64,000 nucleotides of DNA, taken from Azovibrio restrictus DSM 23866. Its GTDB lineage: Bacteria > Pseudomonadota > Gammaproteobacteria > Burkholderiales > Rhodocyclaceae. The notes below the pieces were generated by a model. It did not search any database, was not told the origin of the DNA, and saw only the letters and a program-made list of their open reading frames with translations. Positions 44,376 to 51,002 of the stretch are shown here, in pieces (position 1 is the first letter of the stretch; every line of letters begins with the position of its first letter). The DNA lies in NCBI RefSeq assembly GCF_000429665.1, contig NZ_AUCH01000017.1:62001-126000 (forward strand), given 5' to 3'. The position numbers were made by a program, and so were the translations under genes.

Positions 44376-45076
44376 ATACCCTGGTGCTGCTGCCCGGGCT
44401 GGATGGCACGGGATTGCTGCTGGGGGAGTTCGCCGCCGCCTGCGGTCCCCAGGTGGAGGTGCTGCCCCTGGCCTATCCCGCCGATCGCCCCCTGGATTAT
44501 CCGGAGCTGGAAGCCCTGATCCGGGCCCGGCTGCCCCGGGACCGGCCGTTCTTCCTGCTGGCGGAGTCCTTCTCCGGTCCCCTGGGCATCCGCCTGGGGG
44601 CGGCGCCCCCTCCCGGGCTGCAGGGCCTCATCCTGTGCTGCACCTTCGCCCACCAGCCCCTGCCGACTTGCCTGGGACCGCTGCTGCCGCCGCTGCCCCA
44701 CAGTCTGCTGCCCCTGGGCTTGCTGGGCCTGCTGGTGCTGGGGCCCTTCGCCACTCCGGCCCTGCAGGCTCAGTTGGCTGCTGCCCTCCGGCAGGTGTCG
44801 CCGGCGGTGTTGCGCCATCGGGCCCGAGCTGCACTGGCGGTGGATGTGCGGGACTGCCTGCCCCGGATCCGGATGCCGGTCCTGTGTCTTCAGGCCGATG
44901 CCGACCGGCTGATCCCCTCCCGGGTTTCCCGGTGGGTAGCCGAACACATTCCCGGAGCCCAGCGGGTGGATTTCCACGCCCCCCATTTCCTGCTGCAGGT
45001 CCTGCCCGGTCCTTGCGCAGCCCGGGTGCAGGACTTCATGGCCCGGGCGGCGGACCATGACGTGGGGAATTCTTGA
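44372..45076 (+). CDS. alpha/beta-hydrolase-fold protein
   Basis: 234 residues. The opening LVLLPGLDGTGLLLGEF carries an oxyanion-hole loop, LLAESFSGPLGIRLG the nucleophile elbow (S66, with Ala in place of the first glycine of GxSxG), IRMPVLCLQADADRLIPS the acid strand (aspartate), and HAPHFLLQ the histidine. The triad is thus plausible, and esterase or thioesterase activity is likely, but the substrate is unknown. There is no signal peptide. The start is a TTG at 44372 overlapping the previous stop; a later start is possible but would remove the oxyanion loop. Confidence 0.82.
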   Translation: MNTLVLLPGLDGTGLLLGEFAAACGPQVEVLPLAYPADRPLDYPELEALIRARLPRDRPFFLLAESFSGPLGIRLGAAPPPGLQGLILCCTFAHQPLPTCLGPLLPPLPHSLLPLGLLGLLVLGPFATPALQAQLAAALRQVSPAVLRHRARAALAVDVRDCLPRIRMPVLCLQADADRLIPSRVSRWVAEHIPGAQRVDFHAPHFLLQVLPGPCAARVQDFMARAADHDVGNS

Positions 45077-45162
45077 TATTCCAGGCGCTTCCGGGCAGGA
45101 TGCGCCGAACGCCTTTTCCTGGCCTTTTACTCCGTTTTTTTTCTTCAGCCCTGAGTTCCACC

Positions 45163-45642
45163 ATGCGTTCCTTCCTTGCCCTGCTGTTTTTTTCCTCCGG
45201 CCTGGCCATGGCCGCCGGCGATTGCAGCAAATCCGACCCGGCCGCCTTCGCCCGGGAATTCTTCCAGCAGCACCGGGACTTCTATTTCCAGCAAACCCGG
45301 GGCCTGGCCGGCTATGTGACGCCGGCGCTGATGCAGGCCCTGAAGCGGCACTACCGCTGTGCCGAGCGGGAAGGCCTCTGCCATCTGGACTACGACCCCT
45401 GGCTCGGGGCCCAGGATGGCGAGATGCGGGGGGCGGCCAGCTTTGCCGCGACGCCGGATTCCCAGGGCGGTAGCCGGGTGAGCATGGCCTTCGACTTCGA
45501 ACTCGATCCCGGCCAGCCGGCGGAAAAGCGCCAGGTGATCCTGGAACTGGAGGCCGGGGCAGCACCCCGCTGCTGGCGGGTCAGGGATCTGATCACGCCC
45601 CTGGGGGATTCCCTCGCCAGCCGTTACCGGGGGCGGCCATGA
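45163..45642 (+). CDS. hypothetical exported protein, DUF3828-like, 159 aa (first of a tandem pair)
   Basis: A signal peptide (LALLFFSSGLAMAAG) precedes an NTF2-like small alpha-beta domain: FAREFFQQHRDFYFQ, YVTPALMQALKRHY, CHLDYDPWLGAQDG and a final CWRVRDLITP. This order resembles the DUF3828 family of periplasmic proteins, function unknown. The next gene encodes a longer protein with the same order of elements, so the two look like diverged duplicates. The start is the ATG at 45163; the frame is open upstream but without a good start. It overlaps the next gene in ATGA. Confidence 0.75.
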   Translation: MRSFLALLFFSSGLAMAAGDCSKSDPAAFAREFFQQHRDFYFQQTRGLAGYVTPALMQALKRHYRCAEREGLCHLDYDPWLGAQDGEMRGAASFAATPDSQGGSRVSMAFDFELDPGQPAEKRQVILELEAGAAPRCWRVRDLITPLGDSLASRYRGRP

Positions 45643-46280
45643 GCCGGGGGCAGGGCGGCGCACGCCGGCTGCTTCTGGACCTGACCCTGGGCCTGGCCCT
45701 GGGGCTGCTGCTGTCGGGGGCCCGGGCCGAGACCGGCCCCGTGGAAACGGCGGCGAGAAACTACTACCAGCTGATCCTGGGGTCGGCCAGCTTTGGCCTG
45801 CCCGAGCCGGCCCTGCGAAAGAAGCTGGAGGGAGTCCTTTCCCGGGACCTGCTCACCCTGCTGGATCAGGCCGCCCGGATGGAGCAACAATGCATACGGG
45901 CCGCGGCCAAGGACGAAAAGCCCTCGGTCCTGGAAGGCAATATTTTTGTGGGAAATTACGAGGGCGCCAGCGAAGTAGCCTACGGCCAGAAGCGGGAAAT
46001 GGGGCACGAAGCCAGCATGGAGGTGGACCTGGTCTACCTAGACACCCGTTATCCCCGGGCCCATCCCTATCGGACCCTGGTCTGGCACGAGCGCCTGCGG
46101 CTGGGGCGCCAGGAAGGGCAGTGGCGGGTGGTGGATGTGGACTTCGCCGACCAGAACTCCCTGCGCAAGACGCTGCTTTCCTACCTGGAGGAGGGCCGGC
46201 GCGACTGTGCGCTGCCCGCCACTCCCGTTCCTGCTGCCCCCGCTGCCGGGAAAGCTGCTCCAGCAGCCCGGAACAGGTAA
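45639..46280 (+). CDS. hypothetical exported protein, 213 aa (second of a tandem pair)
   Basis: A signal peptide (about 1-30, LTLGLALGLLLSGARA) is followed by AARNYYQLIL, VLSRDLLTLLDQAARMEQQC, LEGNIFVGNYEG, ASMEVDLVYL and WRVVDVDFADQNSLRKTLLSYL. The elements parallel those of the upstream 159-residue protein, so both probably share an NTF2-like fold. A low-complexity Ala/Pro tail ends it (about 195-213). It starts in ATGA overlap with the upstream gene and ends six bases before pbpC. Function unknown; the position next to pbpC hints at a role in the periplasm near peptidoglycan synthesis. Confidence 0.78.
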   Translation: MSRGQGGARRLLLDLTLGLALGLLLSGARAETGPVETAARNYYQLILGSASFGLPEPALRKKLEGVLSRDLLTLLDQAARMEQQCIRAAAKDEKPSVLEGNIFVGNYEGASEVAYGQKREMGHEASMEVDLVYLDTRYPRAHPYRTLVWHERLRLGRQEGQWRVVDVDFADQNSLRKTLLSYLEEGRRDCALPATPVPAAPAAGKAAPAARNR

Positions 46281-46286
46281 GCCGGT

Positions 46287-48614
46287 TTGCGCCGCTGGCA
46301 AGCCTTGCCGCGCCCCTGGCGCTTTCTGGTAGGCGGCAGCCTGGCCCTGATCCTGGGGCTGCTGCTGCTCGACCGCCTCTATCCGCCCCCGGTGCCCGGC
46401 CGCGACTCGCCCCGGGCCCTGCTGGTGGTGGCCCGGGACGGCACGCCCCTGCGGGCCTTTCCCGACCGTAACCATATCTGGCGCCACCCGGTGACCCTGG
46501 AGCAGGTCTCGCCCCGCTATCTGGAAGCCCTGGTGCGTTACGAGGATCGGGCCTTCTACTGGCATCCGGGCATCAATCCCCTGGCCCTGGCCCGGGCCGC
46601 CTGGCAGTGGCTGCGCCACGGGCGCATCGTCTCCGGCGGCTCCACCCTGACCATGCAGGTGGCGCGCATCCTCGAGCCCATGCCCCGTACCCTGGGGGGC
46701 AAGTTCCGGCAGATGCTGCGAGCCCTGCAGCTGGAATGGCGCTACTCCAAGGCGGAAATTCTCGGGCTCTACGTGAATTACGCTCCCATGGGCGGGGTCC
46801 TGGAAGGCGTGGAGGCCGCCAGCCGGGCCTACCTGGGCAAGCCCGCCAACCGCCTCAGCCATGCGGAAGCGGCGCTCCTGGCGGTGCTGCCCCAGGCCCC
46901 CAGCCTGTACCGGCCCGACCGGCACCCCGAGCGGGCCCGCCGGGCCCGGGACAAGGTACTGGCACGCATGGGAGACACTTGGGCAGCGCAGGACATCGAG
47001 GATGCCCTGAGCGAGCCCCCTTATGCCCAGACCCTCAAGGAGCCCCTGCTGGCGCCCCTGTTTGCCCAGCGCCTGAAACGGCAGGCGGAGGGGCGCATCC
47101 GCATCGATACCAGCATCGACGTCCAGGCCCAGCAGACCGTGGAACTGCTGCTGGCGGACCGCATCCGGGGCCTGCCTCCGCGGGTCTCCATGGCGGCCCT
47201 GGTGATGGACAACACCACGCTGGAAGTGCGGGCCTACGCGGGTTCGGCGGACTTCGGCGACGACCAGCGCTTCAGCCACGTGGACATGGTCCAGGCCTCC
47301 CGTTCCCCGGGTTCCACCCTGAAGCCCTTCCTGTACGGGCTGGCCCTGGATGAGGGACTGATCCATTCCGAGTCCCTCCTGGCGGACGTGCCGCAATCCT
47401 TCTCCGGCTATCAGCCGGGTAATTTCCAGCAATCCTTCCACGGCCCGGTGAGCGTTACCGAAGCCCTGGTCAAATCCCTCAATGTGCCGGCCGTGGAAGT
47501 GCTGGAACGCCTGGGGCCGGCCCATTTCGTCGCCTTGCTGCGCCGGGGCGGCCTGAAGCTGGACTTTCCCCGGGGGGCGGAGCCCAACCTTGCGGTGATC
47601 CTGGGGGGCGCCGGCACCAGCCTGGAGCAGCTGGTGGGCGCCTACCGGGCCCTGGCCCGCCAGGGGCTGGCCGGGCGGCCCCGGTTCACCCCGGAAGACC
47701 CCCTGGAGGAGCAGCGTCTGCTGTCGCCGGGAGCGGCGTTCATCATCCGCGACATTCTCGAGTCCGGCGGCCCCATGGGTCGGGCCCTGGAAACCGGGGC
47801 CGGCCTGAAACGGGGCATCGCCTGGAAGACCGGGACCAGCTTCGGCTTCCGGGATGCCTGGTCGATCGGGGTGTCGGACCGGTACACGGTAGGCGTCTGG
47901 GTGGGCCGGCCGGATGGCACTCCCAACCCGGGATTCTTCGGTGCCAACGTGGCGGCGCCGCTGCTGGTGGACATCTTCGACGCCATCGACCCCCAACCCG
48001 GCAGCCAGCGCCAGCCACCGCCGGAGGTGCAGCAGGAGCGGATCTGCTGGCCCCTGGGCACGCGGGAGTCGACCACGCCCGGGGAGCATTGCCATGTGGC
48101 CCGTCTGGCCTGGACCCTCAATGGCGGGGCGCCGCCCACCTTCGCCGACCGGCTGCGGGGCGGGGAACCCCGCCTGGCGCTGCAGGTGGACCCGGCCAGC
48201 GGCCGGCGGGCCCTGCCCGACTGTTTTGCCGGGCCCCTGGAGCAACGGCAGATCGCCCGCTGGCCGGCTGTGCTGGAACCCTGGCTGTCCCCCGATGTGC
48301 GCGAGCGGGCCCTGGCCCCGGCCTGGCTGCCGGCCTGCGCCGGGCACGGCAGCCCGGAAGGCGGCCTGAAGATCGTCGGTGCCAGCACCGGCGAGGTGCT
48401 GCGGCGCACGGTCAAGGATGAGGCGCCGCTGATCCGCCTGGAGGTGCGCGGCAAGACGGAAGGGGAGGTGATCTGGCTGGTCAACGGCCGCAACATGGGA
48501 CGCCGCCCGGCCCGGGCCGGCTACGCCCAGCGCCTGGAGCAGCCGGGCCGGTACGACATCACCGCCATGGATGACCAGGGCCGTCACGACCGGGTCAGCC
48601 TGAGCGTGCGCTGA
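46287..48614 (+). CDS. pbpC: penicillin-binding protein 1C
   Basis: 775 residues, bifunctional class A PBP. A cytoplasmic N-terminus and one membrane segment (about 12-30) precede the glycosyltransferase domain with catalytic E86 in YEDRAFYWHPGINP and the GGSTLTMQ motif. The transpeptidase domain has SxxK (S343, K346), SLNVP for SxN, and KTGT (514-517). A C-terminal BiPBP_C domain follows. The start is a TTG at 46287; relatives begin close to this point. It pairs with the macroglobulin gene upstream: in E. coli yfhM and pbpC are adjacent, and the two are thought to repair the wall and trap proteases after attack. Confidence 0.95.
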   Translation: MRRWQALPRPWRFLVGGSLALILGLLLLDRLYPPPVPGRDSPRALLVVARDGTPLRAFPDRNHIWRHPVTLEQVSPRYLEALVRYEDRAFYWHPGINPLALARAAWQWLRHGRIVSGGSTLTMQVARILEPMPRTLGGKFRQMLRALQLEWRYSKAEILGLYVNYAPMGGVLEGVEAASRAYLGKPANRLSHAEAALLAVLPQAPSLYRPDRHPERARRARDKVLARMGDTWAAQDIEDALSEPPYAQTLKEPLLAPLFAQRLKRQAEGRIRIDTSIDVQAQQTVELLLADRIRGLPPRVSMAALVMDNTTLEVRAYAGSADFGDDQRFSHVDMVQASRSPGSTLKPFLYGLALDEGLIHSESLLADVPQSFSGYQPGNFQQSFHGPVSVTEALVKSLNVPAVEVLERLGPAHFVALLRRGGLKLDFPRGAEPNLAVILGGAGTSLEQLVGAYRALARQGLAGRPRFTPEDPLEEQRLLSPGAAFIIRDILESGGPMGRALETGAGLKRGIAWKTGTSFGFRDAWSIGVSDRYTVGVWVGRPDGTPNPGFFGANVAAPLLVDIFDAIDPQPGSQRQPPPEVQQERICWPLGTRESTTPGEHCHVARLAWTLNGGAPPTFADRLRGGEPRLALQVDPASGRRALPDCFAGPLEQRQIARWPAVLEPWLSPDVRERALAPAWLPACAGHGSPEGGLKIVGASTGEVLRRTVKDEAPLIRLEVRGKTEGEVIWLVNGRNMGRRPARAGYAQRLEQPGRYDITAMDDQGRHDRVSLSVR

Positions 48615-48720
48615 GCTCTATTGGCGGCGCCGGAAATTTTCCCGGGCCAGGGGCATATCCGTACAATGACGTGCTCATCGCCTGACCCACACGGAATCAT
48701 CCGGGGCTCGATAAAAATCC

Positions 48721-48748
48721 GACATAAAATGTCTTGACATGATATGTC
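48721..48748 (+). promoter_or_regulatory. two tandem palindromes, likely operator of the yjfI-pspA-flotillin cluster
   Basis: GACAT-AAA-ATGTC (48721-48733) and GACAT-GAT-ATGTC (48736-48748) are two 13-base palindromes with identical arms, 15 bases centre to centre, separated by TT. The second overlaps the -35 box of the promoter below. Such a doubled site on one DNA face within 1.5 turns is typical of cooperative repressor binding. The regulator is not known; a gene in the cluster encodes a ribbon-helix-helix-like protein and is a candidate. Confidence 0.7.
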
Positions 48749-48762
48749 CCGCTGACTAATCT
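48734..48762 (+). promoter_or_regulatory. sigma-70-like promoter of the yjfI-pspA-flotillin cluster
   Basis: A consensus -35 TTGACA (48734-48739) and a -10 TAATCT (48757-48762) with 17-base spacing; transcription would begin about 40 bases before the yjfI start. I looked for a sigma-54 -24/-12 element, as in the E. coli psp operon, in 48615-48809 and did not find one, so control differs from the classical PspF system. Confidence 0.65.
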
Positions 48763-48809
48763 GGAGCCGTGACCGCTGCATGCCAGCTCATCCAAGGGAG
48801 GAAGCAAAA

Positions 48810-49223
48810 GTGACACTGAAAGCGCAACTGAAGGGATTGGACACGATCACGGCCCAGCAGATGGGCGGGGTGATGGTGCAACTCCAGCCCATCCCCGGCG
48901 AAGTGCCGGTGATCCAGGTCAGCATCGAGGGGCGGGAAGAACTGCCCATCTTCGTGACCTGTTCCGATACCCAGATTCTCTGCATGTGCTACCTCTGGGC
49001 CGAGGCCGAGGTTCAGCCCGGGCGCCGCATGGAAATGCTGGAAACCATGCTCGACCTGAACCCTTCGGTGCCTCTTTCTTCCTTTGGCCGGGTGGGCGAC
49101 CGCTACGTCCTGTTCGGTGCCCTGGCCCGCAATGCCCGGGTGGAGGACGTGGCCCAGGACATCGTCGCCCTGAGCGACAACGCCCTGGATGCCCTGGACG
49201 CCCTGTCGGAATTCTTGAAATAA
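48810..49223 (+). CDS. yjfI: YjfI-like DUF2170 protein
   Basis: 137 residues, cytoplasmic, alpha-beta. The order and size fit E. coli YjfI, which also stands directly before a PspA homologue (yjfJ). Segments: LPIFVTCSDTQILCMCYLW, MLETMLDLNPSVPLSSFGRV, and a helical tail SDNALDALDALSEFLK. Function unknown; the constant pairing with PspA suggests a partner or adaptor. I chose the GTG at 48810 because GGGAGG stands 9 bases upstream (48796-48801); an ATG at 48780 would add ten residues. pspA begins 12 bases after it. Confidence 0.85.
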   Translation: MTLKAQLKGLDTITAQQMGGVMVQLQPIPGEVPVIQVSIEGREELPIFVTCSDTQILCMCYLWAEAEVQPGRRMEMLETMLDLNPSVPLSSFGRVGDRYVLFGALARNARVEDVAQDIVALSDNALDALDALSEFLK

Positions 49224-49235
49224 GGAGATCAGATC

Positions 49236-49958
49236 ATGTCGGTAATCAGGAAGATGATGACCCTGCTGCGCGGTAGCGCCCGGGAGATCAGTGAAAGCGT
49301 CCTGGACGCCAACGCCACCCGCATCTACGAGCAGGAAATCCTCGATGCCAAGCACAGCATCGACGAGGCCCGGGCCAGCCTGACGGGGGTGATGGCCAAG
49401 GAAATGCAGAGCGCCCGGGAAATCGAGCGGCTGAAAAAGGAAGTCGAGCGCTACGAGGGCCTGGCCCTGGAGGCCCTGGAGAAGAGTCAGGAAGGTCTGG
49501 CCGAGGAAGTGGCCGGCCGGGTCGGCGCCCTGGAACTGGAACTGGAAGAGCAGAGCAAGGCGCACGCGGCCTATGCGGTGCAGGTGGTCAAGCTGAAGGA
49601 CATGATCAAGTCGGCCGAAGCCAGGATTCGCGAGCACGAGCGGGAAATCGCCATGGCCAAGACCACCGAGAGCGTGTACCGGGCCACCCGCAGCATCTCC
49701 GACACCATAGGCAGCAGCGGCTCCAAGCTGCTGGATGCCCGCCAGTCCCTGGAGCGCATCAAGCAGCGCCACGAGGACCTGGCTGACCGGATGCAGGCCG
49801 CCGAGGCCCTGGACAAGGAGCTGGGACACAAGGCCCTGGAAGCCAAGCTGGCCGAAGCCGGCATCGGCAACTATGGCGACCGGGGGCGCAAGGCCCTGGA
49901 GCGGATCAAGGCCAAACGGGCCGCAGCGGCCCAGGAGACGGCCGAGAAGGGCGAATGA
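49236..49958 (+). CDS. PspA/IM30-family membrane-remodelling protein (YjfJ-like)
   Basis: 240 residues, almost entirely helical with long coiled coils, as expected for PspA/IM30/Vipp1 proteins of the ESCRT-III superfamily, which bind stressed inner membrane and form rods. The N-terminus (MSVIRKMMTLLRGSAREISE) is an amphipathic helix; the family core follows in TRIYEQEILDAKHSIDEARA and the long Glu/Lys helices. AAGGAG lies before the ATG. It ends in an ATGA overlap with the next gene. There is no PspF- or PspB/C-like gene nearby, so it belongs to the YjfJ-type rather than the classical Psp system. Confidence 0.92.
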   Translation: MSVIRKMMTLLRGSAREISESVLDANATRIYEQEILDAKHSIDEARASLTGVMAKEMQSAREIERLKKEVERYEGLALEALEKSQEGLAEEVAGRVGALELELEEQSKAHAAYAVQVVKLKDMIKSAEARIREHEREIAMAKTTESVYRATRSISDTIGSSGSKLLDARQSLERIKQRHEDLADRMQAAEALDKELGHKALEAKLAEAGIGNYGDRGRKALERIKAKRAAAAQETAEKGE

Positions 49959-50296
49959 ACGCCGCCCGCAAACCGGCCCGCTGGCAGAGTTCCGACGATG
50001 CCATCCGGGCCGTCCAGGTGGCCTTCGACGTGGAGGAGGCGGTGCTGGAGGCCGTGCGCCGGGCCGCTTTCGAGGAGAACCGCTCCACCTCGGACCAGAT
50101 CCGCGCCCTCCTGGGGCTGAGCACCGCCAGCCGGCCCAAGCGGCCCCGGCTCACGGTGTCCCTGGCCCCGGCCGATTACGAGCTGCTGGCCCAGCGTTAC
50201 GGGCTGGCCGCCGATGACCGGCTGGCCATCAAGGAGCAGGTGACCCTGGAACTGATCCACTTTGCCGAAACCCGAAAATCCGAGACACAGGTCTGA
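49955..50296 (+). CDS. small protein with two ribbon-helix-helix-like segments, possible regulator
   Basis: 113 residues, family not recognised. Two segments follow the ribbon-helix-helix pattern (strand, helix, turn, helix): about residues 17-54, AVQVAFDVEEAVLEAVRRAA then ENRSTSDQIRALLGL, and about 63-105, RPRLTVSLAPADYELLAQRY then a helix IKEQVTLELIHFAE. The first fits the CopG/Arc pattern best (RSTSDQIRALL). A chain with two such units could act as a built-in dimer. It overlaps pspA by four bases and precedes the YqiJ-like gene by six. A DNA-binding role is inference from the pattern alone; a protein-protein adaptor is the alternative. Confidence 0.6.
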   Translation: MNAARKPARWQSSDDAIRAVQVAFDVEEAVLEAVRRAAFEENRSTSDQIRALLGLSTASRPKRPRLTVSLAPADYELLAQRYGLAADDRLAIKEQVTLELIHFAETRKSETQV

Positions 50297-50302
50297 ACCT
50301 CC

Positions 50303-50944
50303 ATGATCAGCTTCATTGACGCGGCGCTTGCCTACCCCACCATGATCTACACGGCCCTCCTGGGGCTGGTGCTGTTTTACTGGCTACTGGCCATGGTCGG
50401 GCTGGTGGATTTCGAGTCCGGCGGCATCGAGCTGGAAAGCGAGCTGCAGGCCGACGCCGACGTGGGGGACCTGGGCACCCTGGCCAGCTATCTGGTGGCC
50501 CTGGGCATCAACGGAGTGCCTTTCTCCATCGTCGTCAGCCTGATGGTGCTGATCTCCTGGACCCTGAGCTGCCTGCTGGGCATGTGGCTGCTGCCCCTGG
50601 TGCCCACCACCGTGCTCACCCTGGTGGCCGGCACTGGGGTGCTGCTGCTCTGCCCGGTGCTGGCCCTGCCGGTCACGGCGCGGCTGATCCGTCCCCTGCG
50701 GGGCCTGTTCGTCACCCACAACGCCATCTCCAACCAGGCCCTGGTGGGCCGTACCTGCAAGGTGCTCACCACCCGGGTGGACCAGAGCTTCGGCCGGGCC
50801 GAAGTGAGCACCCGGGGCGCCGGGGTGAACATTTCCGTCTGGGCCGATGAACCCAATCAACTGGGCAAGGGCAGCCTGGCCCGCATCGTCGAATACGATC
50901 CGGAGCGCCAGCGCTACCTGATCGTCCCGGAAACCGAAACCTGA
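50303..50944 (+). CDS. yqiJ: YqiJ-like membrane protein with C-terminal OB-fold (DUF1449)
   Basis: 213 residues. Three or four membrane segments (about 15-38, 63-90 and 96-125) precede a soluble C-terminal domain (about 145-213) with VGRTCKVLTTRVDQSFGRAEV and NISVWADE, an NfeD-like OB fold. In E. coli yqiJ stands before yqiK (flotillin), and NfeD-type proteins generally accompany flotillins and stomatins. Here too the flotillin gene follows, after 58 bases. The protein probably forms a membrane partner that organises the flotillin assembly. Identification rests on topology, C-terminal domain and neighbour. Confidence 0.85.
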   Translation: MISFIDAALAYPTMIYTALLGLVLFYWLLAMVGLVDFESGGIELESELQADADVGDLGTLASYLVALGINGVPFSIVVSLMVLISWTLSCLLGMWLLPLVPTTVLTLVAGTGVLLLCPVLALPVTARLIRPLRGLFVTHNAISNQALVGRTCKVLTTRVDQSFGRAEVSTRGAGVNISVWADEPNQLGKGSLARIVEYDPERQRYLIVPETET

Positions 50945-51002
50945 CCCGGCCCCCACCGGCCGGACGCAACATCACTTCACAATCAATCACAAGGGAGATT
51001 TC

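Noticed and set aside
48615..48809. Sigma-54 promoter for the PspA gene
   Set aside because: No GG-N10-GC -24/-12 element was found; a sigma-70-like promoter with palindromes is present instead.
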